Positions 6,473 to 14,694 of a stretch of DNA of 15,117 bases are shown here, piece by piece. The DNA is taken from the NCBI GenBank assembly GCA_002425245.1, contig DILW01000009.1, positions 1 through 15,117 on the forward strand, read 5' to 3'. Both the position numbers and the translations under genes were made by a program. Position 1 is the stretch's first letter, and the number at the start of each line of letters is the position of its first letter. Under the pieces are notes generated by a model that searched no databases, was not told the DNA's origin, and worked only from the letters and a program-made list of their open reading frames with translations. The stretch comes from Betaproteobacteria bacterium UBA5582 (GTDB taxonomy: Bacteria; Pseudomonadota; Gammaproteobacteria; Burkholderiales; Rhodocyclaceae).

Positions 6473-7113
6473 TGGATAAGTTTGTACGTCTCGAAGGCCT
6501 GGTGGCGCCGCTCGACCGCAGCAATGTCGATACCGACGCGATCATCCCGAAGCAGTTCCTCAAGTCGATCAAGCGTTCCGGCTTCGGCCCGAACGCCTTC
6601 GACGAGTGGCGCTACATGGATGTCGGGCAGCCCGGCCAGGACAATTCGCAGCGCCCGAAGAACCCCAACTTCGTGCTCAACCAGCCGCGCTACCAGGGCG
6701 CCGAAGTACTGCTGACGCGCGCCAACTTCGGCTGCGGCAGTTCGCGCGAGCACGCGCCGTGGGCGCTGCTCGATTTCGGTTTCAAGGCGATCATCGCCGA
6801 GAGCTTCGCCGACATCTTCTTCAACAACTGCTTCAAGAACGGCATCCTGCCGATCATGCTGCCGGCTGCCGAAATCGAGGCGCTGTTCCAGCAGGTCGAG
6901 GCGACGCCGGGCTACAAGCTGGTTGTCGACCTGCCGGCGCAGGCGGTGGTTCGCCCCGACGGCCACGCCATTCCCTTCCAGGTCGATGCCTTCCGCAAGG
7001 AATGCCTGATCAACGGCTGGGACGACATCGGCCTGACCCTGCGTCATGCCGACAAGATCAAGGCCTTCGAAGAGAAGCGCCGCGTCGAGCAGCCCTGGCT
7101 GTTCGCCCAATAA
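6472..7113 (+). CDS. leuD: 3-isopropylmalate dehydratase small subunit
   Basis: LeuD is the swivel-domain partner of LeuC in isopropylmalate isomerase. The 213 residues fit the family. The N-terminal VAPLDRSNVDTDAIIPKQFL and the RANFGCGSSREHAPWAL loop, which contacts the substrate carboxylates, are diagnostic. SFADIFFNNCFKNGILPI follows as expected. The start ATG overlaps the last base of the lipoprotein stop codon (TAATG), with AAGGTGG 7-8 nt upstream inside the lipoprotein coding sequence. That is a typical translational-coupling arrangement. leuB follows 9 bp downstream. Confidence 0.98.
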   Translation: MDKFVRLEGLVAPLDRSNVDTDAIIPKQFLKSIKRSGFGPNAFDEWRYMDVGQPGQDNSQRPKNPNFVLNQPRYQGAEVLLTRANFGCGSSREHAPWALLDFGFKAIIAESFADIFFNNCFKNGILPIMLPAAEIEALFQQVEATPGYKLVVDLPAQAVVRPDGHAIPFQVDAFRKECLINGWDDIGLTLRHADKIKAFEEKRRVEQPWLFAQ

Positions 7114-7122
7114 GGAGAAAAC

Positions 7123-8178
7123 ATGAAGATTTGTGTGCTGCCGGGTGACGGCATCGGTCCGGAAATCACCGCCGAAGCGGTGCGGGTGCTCAAGGCGCTC
7201 GACCTCAAGTTCGAAATGGAAACGGCGCTGCTCGGCGGTGGTGCGGTCGATGCGACCGGCAACCCGTATCCGGAAGCCACGCAGAAACTGGCGCGCGAAG
7301 CCGATGCCGTGCTGCTCGGCGCTGTCGGCGGCCCGCAGTGGGACAGCCTGCCCCGCGAACAACGCCCGGAGCGCGGCCTGCTCGGCATTCGCAAGGATCT
7401 CAACCTGTTCGCCAACCTGCGCCCGGCGATTCTCTACCCGGAACTCGCCAATGCCTCGACGCTGAAGCCGGAAGTCGTTGCCGGGCTCGATATCCTGATC
7501 GTCCGCGAACTGACCGGCGACATCTACTTCGGGCAGCCGCGTGGCGTGCGCGAGGAAAACGGCGAGCGCGTCGGCTTCAACACCATGGTCTATAGCGAGT
7601 CGGAAATCCGCCGCATCGGCCATGTCGCCTTCCAGGCCGCGCAGAAGCGCAACCGGAAGCTGTGCTCGGTGGACAAGATGAACGTGCTCGAGTGCACCCA
7701 GCTGTGGCGCGACGTGATGATCGAAGTGAGCAAGGACTACCCGGACGTCGAACTCAGCCACATGCTGGTCGACAACGCCGCCATGCAGCTGGTCAAGGCA
7801 CCCAAGCAGTTCGACGTGATGGTCACCGGCAACATGTTCGGAGACATCCTCTCCGACGAGGCTTCGATGCTCACCGGCTCGATCGGCATGCTGCCGTCGG
7901 CTTCGCTCGACGACAAGAACAAGGGCCTGTACGAGCCCTCGCACGGTTCGGCCCCGGACATCGCCGGCAAGGGCGTGGCCAATCCGCTGGCCACCATCCT
8001 GTCGGCGGCGATGATGCTGCGCTACACCTTCGGTCTGGAAGAACAGGCACTGCGTGTCGAAAACGCGGTCAAAAAAGTGCTGGCCCAGGGTTATCGCACC
8101 GGTGACATCTACGAGCGCGGAACCAACAAGGTCGGAACCAAGGAAATGGGCGACGCCGTACTGGCGGCGCTGGCGTAA
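7123..8178 (+). CDS. leuB: 3-isopropylmalate dehydrogenase
   Basis: LeuB oxidises and decarboxylates 3-isopropylmalate with NAD to 2-ketoisocaproate, the direct precursor of leucine. The 351 residues match the family. LPGDGIGPEIT lies at the N-terminus, and the isocitrate/isopropylmalate dehydrogenase signature starts at Asn237 (NMFGDILSDEASM), with metal-binding aspartates at 241 and 245. EPSHGSAPDIAGKGVANP forms the NAD-binding loop, its Asp-Ile pattern consistent with NAD over NADP. The start is fixed by AAGGAGA 6 nt before the ATG. It closes the leucine cluster; asd follows after 52 bp. Confidence 0.98.
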   Translation: MKICVLPGDGIGPEITAEAVRVLKALDLKFEMETALLGGGAVDATGNPYPEATQKLAREADAVLLGAVGGPQWDSLPREQRPERGLLGIRKDLNLFANLRPAILYPELANASTLKPEVVAGLDILIVRELTGDIYFGQPRGVREENGERVGFNTMVYSESEIRRIGHVAFQAAQKRNRKLCSVDKMNVLECTQLWRDVMIEVSKDYPDVELSHMLVDNAAMQLVKAPKQFDVMVTGNMFGDILSDEASMLTGSIGMLPSASLDDKNKGLYEPSHGSAPDIAGKGVANPLATILSAAMMLRYTFGLEEQALRVENAVKKVLAQGYRTGDIYERGTNKVGTKEMGDAVLAALA

Positions 8179-8230
8179 ACCGAAATCACGGTTGGCGCGT
8201 TAAACAAAGCTTGTATCTGGAGAGAGAGTC

Positions 8231-9364
8231 ATGAAGAAGGTTGGTCTGGTCGGTTGGCGTGGCATGGTCGGTTCCGTGCTGATGCAGCGTATGGTCGAAG
8301 AGGGCGATTTCGCCCATATCGATCCGGTTTATTTCTCGACCTCCGCCGCTGGCGGCAAGGCGCCGGTCTTCGGCGGCAAGGAAGCCTCGTTGCCGCTGCA
8401 GGACGCATCGAACATCGACGCGCTGAAGGCTTGCGAGATCATCATCACCTGCCAGGGCGGTGACTACACCAAGGAAGTCTTCCCCAAGCTGCGTGCTGCC
8501 GGCTGGAACGGTCACTGGATCGATGCCGCCTCGTCGCTGCGCATGGCCGACGACGCCGTGATCATCCTTGATCCGGTCAACATGCACGTGATCAAGGACG
8601 CGCTGGCCAAGGGCGGCAAGAACTGGATCGGCGGCAACTGCACGGTTTCCCTGATGCTGATGGGCCTCGGTGGCCTGTTCCAGAACGACCTCGTCGAATG
8701 GGCAAGCTCGATGACCTATCAGGCGGCTTCCGGTGCTGGCGCCCAGAACATGCGCGAACTGATCTCGCAGATGGGCGTCATCCATGACTCGGTCAAGGAT
8801 CTGCTCGCCGATCCGGCTTCCGCCATTCTCGACATCGACCGCAAGGTTGCCGAGACCATCCGTTCCGACAGCTTCCCGAAGAAGAACTTCCGCAACACGC
8901 CGCTCGCCGGCTCGCTGATCCCGTGGATCGACGTGCCTTACGAAAACGGCCAGTCCAAGGAAGAGTGGAAGGGTGGTGCCGAGTGCAACAAGATCCTCGG
9001 CAAGCCGGCGTTCCGTTCGGCCGGTTCGATCCCCATCGACGGCCTGTGCGTGCGCATCGGCGCGATGCGTTGCCACAGCCAGGCGCTGACCATCAAGCTG
9101 AAGAAGGATGTGCCGCTCGACGAGATTTCCGACATGCTCGCCAAGGCCAACCAGTGGGCCAAGGTGGTGCCGAACGATCGCGAGATCTCCGAGCGCGAAC
9201 TGACCCCGGCTGCCGTCACCGGCACGCTGACGGTGCCGGTCGGCCGTCTGCACAAGATGGCGATGGGCCCGGAATACCTGGCTGCCTTCACCTGCGGCGA
9301 TCAGTTGCTGTGGGGCGCCGCCGAACCGCTGCGCCGCATGTTGCGCATCCTGCTCGACGCCTGA
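8231..9364 (+). CDS. asd: Aspartate-semialdehyde dehydrogenase
   Basis: Asd reduces beta-aspartyl phosphate with NADPH to aspartate semialdehyde, the branch point to lysine/diaminopimelate, threonine and methionine. The 377 residues fit the long gram-negative form. VGLVGWRGMVGSVL at the N-terminus is the NADPH-binding glycine-rich loop. Cys137 in GGNCTVSLML is the catalytic nucleophile. The segment LCVRIGAMRCHSQALTIKL holds the conserved His/Arg substrate residues. A strong GGAGAGAGAG Shine-Dalgarno fixes the start. I see no convincing promoter in the 52 bp after leuB, so read-through from the leucine cluster is likely. A strong hairpin terminator lies 16 bp after the stop. Confidence 0.98.
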   Translation: MKKVGLVGWRGMVGSVLMQRMVEEGDFAHIDPVYFSTSAAGGKAPVFGGKEASLPLQDASNIDALKACEIIITCQGGDYTKEVFPKLRAAGWNGHWIDAASSLRMADDAVIILDPVNMHVIKDALAKGGKNWIGGNCTVSLMLMGLGGLFQNDLVEWASSMTYQAASGAGAQNMRELISQMGVIHDSVKDLLADPASAILDIDRKVAETIRSDSFPKKNFRNTPLAGSLIPWIDVPYENGQSKEEWKGGAECNKILGKPAFRSAGSIPIDGLCVRIGAMRCHSQALTIKLKKDVPLDEISDMLAKANQWAKVVPNDREISERELTPAAVTGTLTVPVGRLHKMAMGPEYLAAFTCGDQLLWGAAEPLRRMLRILLDA

Positions 9365-9380
9365 TAGCGAAGCACCAGAA

Positions 9381-9425
9381 AACGGGGCGCTGGCTGCCGA
9401 ATTGCAGCTGGTGCCCCGTTCTTCA
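9381..9425 (+). terminator. Strong Rho-independent terminator after asd
   Basis: Arms 9381-9397 and 9404-9420 form a continuous 17-bp stem with three G-T wobbles around the loop CGAATT. The outer eight pairs (AACGGGGC/GCCCCGTT) are perfect. A T-containing tail (CTTCATTT) follows on the plus strand. On the minus strand the hairpin is followed by TTTT, so it could work in both directions. It separates the leucine-asd block from fimV. Confidence 0.8.
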
Positions 9426-9471
9426 TTTGTTGGTTCTATATCTTTTGTCGTAACTGAGAACCGGGATTAGC

Positions 9472-9500
9472 TTGCATTGCTAAGTCCATGATGTTAATTT
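9472..9500 (+). promoter_or_regulatory. Candidate fimV promoter
   Basis: TTGCAT (9472-9477), a 17-bp spacer and TAATTT (9495-9500) preceded by TGT give an extended -10 pattern. Each hexamer matches only 3 of 6 bases. The predicted start near 9507 leaves a leader of about 27 nt. A promoter is expected here because a strong terminator lies just upstream. Confidence 0.35.
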
Positions 9501-9533
9501 GAAACTCCCTAGTCATCCGCTCAGGGCACGGCC

Positions 9534-12500
9534 GTGACCAAGAATAATTCCTCCAGATTCAATAAATGTGCGATTGCGCTGGCTGTCGCCTCCTGCATGT
9601 CGCTTGCGATGACTGCCGCCGAGGCGGCCGGTCTTGGGAAGCTCACGGTTTACTCCAGTCTCGGACAGCCGCTCAAGGCGGAAGTCGAGTTGTCGGCAAC
9701 CGACGGCGAATTGCCGGGAATGGCCGCCCGTCTGGCGCCGCAGGATGTTTTCAAGCAGGCCGGCGTGAACTATTCGACGGCTCTCACCGATTTGCGTTTC
9801 AAGGTCGAGCGCCGCGCCAACGGAAAGTCGATCATCCGTCTCAGTTCCTCGCGGCCGATCAACGAACCATTCCTCGATTTTCTGGTTGAGTTGACCTGGC
9901 CGTCCGGTCGTCTGGTCAGGGAATATACCTTCCTCCTCGATCCGCCAGAGTTCGCCAACGGTCCTGGCGCGCGCAGCAGCGTAGACGCCAAGATCGTCGA
10001 GACCGTTCGTGGCGGTGGCGCCACGCCCGAGCCGCTGGTGCCGCCCGAAAAACCCGCGCCGACGCGCAAGCCGGAGACAGTACCGGAGGCCAAGGCGCCG
10101 GTCGGTGAGCCGGCTGCAACCCGTCTGGTCGAACGCGGTGACACCCTGTTGCGCATCGCCAACGAGCGGCGTTACGCCGGCGTGTCGCTGGAACAGATGC
10201 TGGTCGGCCTTTACCGCAACAATCGCGAAGCCTTCATCGGCAACGACATCAACCGCTTGCGCGCCGGGGTCATCCTCAGCATTCCCGACGAACCGACGGT
10301 TGCTGCCGTTCCCGAAAAGGAAGCGCGACTGGTTTATGTTTCGGCCGGCGATTTCGCCGCCTACCGTCGCCGCCTTGCCGAGGCCTCCACTGCTGGCAGC
10401 AAGCCCGAGGTCCCGGCGGCGCAGGCTGCGGGTGGCCGGATCACGCCCAAGGTTGAAGAAAAGACTCCGGCTGTCGATACCAGCCGCGACCAAGTCAAGG
10501 TCTCACGCGCCGACGCGCCGGTCAGTGCCGAGATTGACCGCCTGGCTGCCGACAAGGCTTTGCAGGAGTCGCAGGCCCGGGTGGCCTTGCTTGAACGCAA
10601 CTTGAGCGAATTGCAAAAGTTGCTGGAAATGAAGAACCAGCGCCTGGCCGAGCTGGAAAAATCCGGCCAACCGGTGGCAACGGAGGCAAAACCGCCTCTC
10701 ACTCCGACCGAACCGCCCTCCCAGGAGGGCGCGCGGGTGATCGACACGGCCACGCCGCCGCCTGCGCCGGTCGAGCCTGCTCCGGCACCTGCGCCTGCGG
10801 CACCTGCACCTGCACCGGTCGAGCCACCTACGCCGGCACCTCCTCCGCCAACGGTAACACCAGTGCCGGTCGAAGAAGCGCTGCCGACCGAGGATCCGCT
10901 GCTCGAGAATGCTCTGCCCTTGGCCGGCGGTGCCGCTGCCATCGCGCTGCTGGCAGGTCTTCTGCTCTATCGTCGCCGTCGCCAGGCGGCGAGCCCGGAG
11001 ACCAACACTACCGAAGCACCTTCTCCATCCAGCCTGGGGCCCAATTCGGTTTTTCGCATGACCGGCGGGCAGAGCGTCGATACCGGCAGTGAGTTGCCGC
11101 ACACCGGTGATTTCAGTCAGGCCGGCCCAGGAACCATCGATACCGACGAAGTGGACCCGGTATCCGAAGCGGACGTCTACATGGCCTACGGGCGCGATGC
11201 TCAGGCTGAGGAGATCCTGCTTGAAGCGATGCAGAAGGATCCGTCCCGCCAGGCGATTCCCGCCAAGCTGCTTGAGATTTACGCCAACCGCCGGAGTGTG
11301 AAGCAGTTCGAGACCCTCGCCGGCGAACTCTACGCACAGACTGCCGGCGTCGGGCCGGTATGGGAAAAGGTTGCCGCGCTTGGCGCCGAGATCGATCCTG
11401 CCAACCCCTTGTATGGCACAGCCGACGACGTTGGCAAGGCTCCTGTCAGTGAGCCGACCTCTGCTGCAGCGGCGGTTGGTGTCGGTGCGTTTGCCGCAGT
11501 TGCCGCAACAGCTGCGACCAAGGCTGAAGAGTCGCTGCCAGCGCTCGATGAGGGGCTGGCCTACCAGCCTCCCGAACCGGTGCTTGAGCCCGAACCCCAA
11601 GGCGAATCGGAACCCGAAGCCGCCCTCACTTTTGAACTGCCAGCGGAGCCTGCGCAGCCGCCTGCTCCCGAGCCGGAGGTCGAGGACGACGGGATGAGTC
11701 TGGACTTCGAACTTGGTGATCCGGTGCAGCCTGCTGCAGCGGCGCCGCAAGCGGTGCCGACGCCTGATGCGGATGAAGCGCCTGCTGAAGAAAACTATGT
11801 CGATACGGTGGTCACCTCTGGTGAAGCGGCCGATGCTCTCGATTTTGACTTGAGCTCGCTGGTTGCCGGTGATTCTGCGCCCGCTGCAGGCGCCGGGACG
11901 GTCGATACCGCGGCCGCGGATTTTGATCTGCCGCCGATGTCCGAGAACAAGCCTGCTGCGTCGATGGCCAAACCCGCGGAAGCCGAGGATGCACTCGATT
12001 TTTCGCCGGAGGGAACGCTGGTTGTTTCCGGTACGGGTAATTTCGGCCAGACGGTCGGTGCCGAGGAGTTCGATCTGGATCCGTTGCCGTCCTCGGCGAT
12101 GAAGGCTGTGAAGCCCATGCCCGCTACGCCGGAGAGGGTCGACGTTCCTCTGAGCATCGATGATCCCGAGTTGGTCAACACCGTTGTCAATCCGGCGAAA
12201 CTAGCTGCTGACGACGTCGATTTCGACGTCAAGCTCAGCGATTCCGTTTTCCTGGGTCAGCCGGCGATGCCTACCGATTTCGATATCGGTTCGATCAACC
12301 TCGATCTCTCCGCTCCGCCTGCAGAAGCCGCGGCGGTGCCGCCGGAACCGGCTGAGCCGGCGGTGGCGGCGCCCGAAGTGCACGATGCCCAGTGGGAGGA
12401 GGTCAACACCAAGCTCGATCTGGCCAAGGCCTACGAGGAAATGGGCGATCTCGAAGGTGCCCGCGAGTTGCTGCAGGAGGTTCTGGTCGAGGGCAGCGGC

Positions 12501-12548
12501 GATCTGGTTGCGCAGGCGCAAACCATCCTCGCCCGGATTGACGGGTAA
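9534..12548 (+). CDS. fimV: FimV family polar hub protein (LysM, TPR)
   Basis: FimV-type proteins are inner-membrane hubs at the cell pole that organise type IV pili, twitching motility and, in Pseudomonas, cAMP signalling. The 1004 residues show the full layout. A signal peptide ends near residue 30. The FimV N-terminal domain (about 32-140, 'LGKLTVYSSLGQPLKAEVEL') is followed by a LysM-like peptidoglycan-binding domain (199-251). A coiled coil spans about 335-378, a Pro/Ala-rich linker 407-452, and one membrane helix 461-479, followed by RRRR as a cytoplasmic anchor. A first TPR region (about 540-628, 'EADVYMAYGRDAQAEEIL') precedes a long acidic low-complexity stretch with repeated DF[DE][LIV] motifs and a short C-terminal FimV/TPR domain (950-1004). 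The start is GTG with AGGG upstream; the nearby ATG at 9488 is out of frame and soon stops. It sits alone between two hairpins, so it is probably monocistronic. No pilus genes are nearby. Confidence 0.95.
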   Translation: MTKNNSSRFNKCAIALAVASCMSLAMTAAEAAGLGKLTVYSSLGQPLKAEVELSATDGELPGMAARLAPQDVFKQAGVNYSTALTDLRFKVERRANGKSIIRLSSSRPINEPFLDFLVELTWPSGRLVREYTFLLDPPEFANGPGARSSVDAKIVETVRGGGATPEPLVPPEKPAPTRKPETVPEAKAPVGEPAATRLVERGDTLLRIANERRYAGVSLEQMLVGLYRNNREAFIGNDINRLRAGVILSIPDEPTVAAVPEKEARLVYVSAGDFAAYRRRLAEASTAGSKPEVPAAQAAGGRITPKVEEKTPAVDTSRDQVKVSRADAPVSAEIDRLAADKALQESQARVALLERNLSELQKLLEMKNQRLAELEKSGQPVATEAKPPLTPTEPPSQEGARVIDTATPPPAPVEPAPAPAPAAPAPAPVEPPTPAPPPPTVTPVPVEEALPTEDPLLENALPLAGGAAAIALLAGLLLYRRRRQAASPETNTTEAPSPSSLGPNSVFRMTGGQSVDTGSELPHTGDFSQAGPGTIDTDEVDPVSEADVYMAYGRDAQAEEILLEAMQKDPSRQAIPAKLLEIYANRRSVKQFETLAGELYAQTAGVGPVWEKVAALGAEIDPANPLYGTADDVGKAPVSEPTSAAAAVGVGAFAAVAATAATKAEESLPALDEGLAYQPPEPVLEPEPQGESEPEAALTFELPAEPAQPPAPEPEVEDDGMSLDFELGDPVQPAAAAPQAVPTPDADEAPAEENYVDTVVTSGEAADALDFDLSSLVAGDSAPAAGAGTVDTAAADFDLPPMSENKPAASMAKPAEAEDALDFSPEGTLVVSGTGNFGQTVGAEEFDLDPLPSSAMKAVKPMPATPERVDVPLSIDDPELVNTVVNPAKLAADDVDFDVKLSDSVFLGQPAMPTDFDIGSINLDLSAPPAEAAAVPPEPAEPAVAAPEVHDAQWEEVNTKLDLAKAYEEMGDLEGARELLQEVLVEGSGDLVAQAQTILARIDG

Positions 12549-12568
12549 AATCGGCGCATTGCGAATGC

Positions 12569-12594
12569 CGGACGGCCCCGCAAGGGGCCGTCTG
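12569..12594 (+). terminator. GCAA-looped hairpin after fimV (likely terminator)
   Basis: GACGGCCCC (12571-12579) and GGGGCCGTC (12584-12592) form a perfect 9-bp stem capped by a GCAA tetraloop. The stem extends by one G-T and one C-G pair. It begins 20 bp after the fimV stop and is followed by TGCGTTTC, a weak T tract. It falls inside the next reading frame if that gene is started at ATG 12565, which argues for the later TTG start. A TAAAAT hexamer (12546-12551) just before it resembles a -10 box. Confidence 0.6.
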
Positions 12595-12615
12595 CGTTTC
12601 TGGAGCCCTGTCCGC

Positions 12616-13203
12616 TTGCATCCCTCTGCTGCGCTTCTCGTCTGGTCCTGTGTCGTGCTGTCGTTGCAGGCGCTGGCTTATCCCGGTTTGTTGCTGGTGG
12701 CGCTGGTCGTTGCTCTGCAGCCCGGTGTCGTCCGCCCCTGGTTCGCTTTCGTGCGTCGTGCTCGCTGGTTGCTGCTCAGCCTGTGGTTGATCCTGGCTTA
12801 CCATACGCCCGGCGAAGCCTACGCCGACCTGGCCTGGGCGCCGACCTACGAAGGGATTGCCGACGCCAATGTGCATGCCTTGCGTCTGGTGGTGATGCTT
12901 GGCTGCCTGTCCTGGCTGTTTGCCCGGCTGGGGCGTGAGGGCCTGCTGGCCGGCCTGTGGGGGCTGCTGTTGCCGGCAGCACGCTTCGGGCTGGATGGCG
13001 AACGGCTGGTGGTCCGCCTGGCGCTGGTGCTCGAAGGTCTGCAGCAAGCGCCCGAAAAAGGTGCCTGGAAAAAAGTGCTGTCGGCGACGCCGGCGTTCGA
13101 GGGGCCGGCGGTGCTTGTCCTGCACACCCATGTCTGGCGCCGGCGCGACGGCGTCGCGGTATTGCTCGCCGCGTTGGCGACGATGGCGGTGATGGCATGG
13201 TAA
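12616..13203 (+). CDS. CbiQ/EcfT-like integral membrane protein
   Basis: A hydrophobic protein of 195 residues from the TTG at 12616, with about five or six membrane segments (near residues 5-21, 24-36, 47-63, 88-104, 108-122 and 180-195). The opening 'HPSAALLVW', the 'YHTPGE' turn and the later 'GERLVVRLALVLEGL' helix resemble CbiQ/EcfT, the transmembrane T component of energy-coupling-factor vitamin and metal transporters. I see no Ala-Arg-Gly coupling motifs and no ATPase or S-component gene nearby, so an actual ECF role is doubtful. Start choice: ATG 12565 would give 212 residues but has no Shine-Dalgarno and would place the GCAA hairpin inside the gene. TTG 12616 has GGAG (12602-12605) upstream, with a somewhat long spacer. 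It overlaps truA by 7 bp, so the two are coupled. Confidence 0.7.
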   Translation: MHPSAALLVWSCVVLSLQALAYPGLLLVALVVALQPGVVRPWFAFVRRARWLLLSLWLILAYHTPGEAYADLAWAPTYEGIADANVHALRLVVMLGCLSWLFARLGREGLLAGLWGLLLPAARFGLDGERLVVRLALVLEGLQQAPEKGAWKKVLSATPAFEGPAVLVLHTHVWRRRDGVAVLLAALATMAVMAW

Positions 13204-13988
13204 GAATTGCTCTCGGCGTCGAGTACCTGGGGACACCCTTCCATGGCTGGCAGAGCCAGGCCGGTGGCGGTACCGTGCAGGACGCGCTGGAAGCGGCGCT
13301 GGCGCAGATTGCTGGCGTCCCGGTGGCGACCCTGTGCGCCGGCCGCACCGATGCCGGCGTCCATGCCATCCAGCAGGTGGTGCATTTCGACGCGCCGGTC
13401 GAGCGGCCGCTCACGGCCTGGGTGCGCGGTGTCAATACGCATCTGCCGGAGGGCGTTGCGGTGCGCTGGGCGCAGCCGGTGAGCGATGAATTCCATGCCC
13501 GCTTCAGCGCGCATGGCCGGCGCTACCGCTACCTGCTGCTCAACCGGCCGCAGCGGCCGGGGCTCTGGCAGGGACGGGTCGGCTGGTTCCACCTGCCGCT
13601 CGACCTGGCGGCAATGCAGGACGCTTGCGCCCGCCTGCCCGGCGAACACGATTTTTCGGCCTTCCGGGCGGCGCAGTGCCAGGCCAGATCGCCGGTCAAG
13701 CTGATGACGGCGGCCTCGGTACGCCAGTGCGGGGCGATGTTCGTCTTCGATTTCGCGGCCAGCGCCTTCCTGCACCACATGGTGCGCAACCTGGTCGGCA
13801 GTCTGGTCCATATCGGCAAGGGCGCCCAGTCGCCCGGCTGGATCGACGAATTGCTGCAGATGCGCGACCGCAAGCTGGCGGCGCCGACCTTTTCGCCCGA
13901 TGGCCTTTACTTTCGCGGGCCGGTTTACGAGCCGCACTGGGGCCTGCCCGAACCGACCGACGATTTTCTCGATGGATTGCTGACATGA
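13197..13988 (+). CDS. truA: tRNA pseudouridine(38-40) synthase
   Basis: TruA converts uridines 38, 39 and 40 in the anticodon arm of many tRNAs to pseudouridine. The 263 residues fit the family. GVEYLGTPFHGWQSQ at the N-terminus and the AGRTDAGVHA motif are diagnostic, with Asp52 as the catalytic aspartate. FSAFRAAQCQARSPVK and FLHHMVRNLVGSL complete the core. The start ATG lies inside the last codons of the EcfT-like gene (7-bp overlap) and gives the usual N-terminus. The stop overlaps the trpF start in ATGA. Gene order fimV-truA-trpF is common in beta- and gammaproteobacteria. Confidence 0.97.
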   Translation: MVRIALGVEYLGTPFHGWQSQAGGGTVQDALEAALAQIAGVPVATLCAGRTDAGVHAIQQVVHFDAPVERPLTAWVRGVNTHLPEGVAVRWAQPVSDEFHARFSAHGRRYRYLLLNRPQRPGLWQGRVGWFHLPLDLAAMQDACARLPGEHDFSAFRAAQCQARSPVKLMTAASVRQCGAMFVFDFAASAFLHHMVRNLVGSLVHIGKGAQSPGWIDELLQMRDRKLAAPTFSPDGLYFRGPVYEPHWGLPEPTDDFLDGLLT

Positions 13989-14614
13989 AAACCCGCATCA
14001 AGATCTGCGGCCTGACCCGCGAAGCTGATGTCGATGCCGCCGTCGCTGCCGGTGCCGACGCCATCGGCTTTGTCTTCTATCCGCCCAGCCCGCGTTACGT
14101 CGCAGCCGAACGCGCTGCCGAACTGGCGCGCCGGGTGCCGCCCTTCGTCGATGTCGTCGGCCTGTTCGTCAATGCCAGCAGTGAGGAGATTGCCGCGACC
14201 TGTGCCGCGGTGCCGCTCAATCTGCTGCAATTTCATGGCGACGAGGCGCCCGAATTCTGTCGCAGCTTCGCCAGACCCTGGCTACGAGCGGCGCGCGTGA
14301 GGCCCGGGCTCGATCTGGTAGAATTCGCCCGCGCGCACGCCGAAGCCCGTGGTCTGTTGCTCGACGCTTTCGTCGAGGGCTACGGCGGCGGCGGTCATGT
14401 CTTCGACTGGACGCTGATTCCGCCGGGCTTGCCGGGGCATCTGGTGTTGTCCGGCGGGCTGCATGCCGGCAATGTTGGCGACGCCATCCGCCGGGTGCGG
14501 CCGGTGGCGGTCGATGTCTCGTCGGGCGTCGAAGCGGGCAAGGGCATCAAGGATCACGACAAGATCGCCGCGTTCGTGGCCGCCGTGCGGGCGGCCGATG
14601 CGGCGGTGGGCTGA
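13985..14614 (+). CDS. trpF: Phosphoribosylanthranilate isomerase
   Basis: TrpF carries out the Amadori rearrangement of phosphoribosylanthranilate to CdRP in tryptophan synthesis. The 209 residues are a stand-alone TIM barrel, as usual outside enterics, where it is fused to TrpC. KICGLTREADV holds the catalytic Cys8 (general base). LLQFHGDE, LLLDAF with the catalytic Asp at about residue 126, LSGGLHAGNV and DVSSGVEAGKGIKD (phosphate-binding loops) are all present. The start overlaps the truA stop as ATGA, giving likely translational coupling. Upstream in-frame codons lie within truA and are ignored. trpB follows after 129 bp. Confidence 0.97.
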   Translation: MKTRIKICGLTREADVDAAVAAGADAIGFVFYPPSPRYVAAERAAELARRVPPFVDVVGLFVNASSEEIAATCAAVPLNLLQFHGDEAPEFCRSFARPWLRAARVRPGLDLVEFARAHAEARGLLLDAFVEGYGGGGHVFDWTLIPPGLPGHLVLSGGLHAGNVGDAIRRVRPVAVDVSSGVEAGKGIKDHDKIAAFVAAVRAADAAVG

Positions 14615-14628
14615 ATTTAGGAAAGAAG

Positions 14629-14694
14629 ATGCGGAAATCGGCGGGTGGCATCACCCGGAACTGTTGGCGGCGTCATCAGGCGAACCATCCCTGA
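14629..14694 (+). CDS. Possible short reading frame between trpF and trpB (21 codons)
   Basis: ATG at 14629 is preceded by AGGA with a 6-nt spacer and encodes MRKSAGGITRNCWRRHQANH plus Pro, then TGA. It contains a single Trp codon (14665-14667). Its stop falls in the loop of a predicted hairpin that precedes trpB. It could be a regulatory leader peptide, or chance. One Trp codon, without a tandem pair, is weak support for classical attenuation. Confidence 0.25.
   Translation: MRKSAGGITRNCWRRHQANHP
14642..14657 (+). other. Hairpin in trpF-trpB gap (proximal)
   Basis: CGGGTG and CACCCG form a perfect 6-bp stem around a GCAT loop, within the short reading frame described above. It could be a pause hairpin or processing site; there is no T tract after it. 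Confidence 0.35.

Noticed and set aside
8178..8193. AACCG/CGGTT hairpin between leuB and asd as a terminator
   Set aside because: Only 5 bp, no T tract after it, and no convincing new promoter for asd behind it.
10752..10890. Pro/Ala codon repeats in fimV as a tandem DNA repeat or recombination site
   Set aside because: The units are irregular and explained by the proline-rich linker of FimV proteins.
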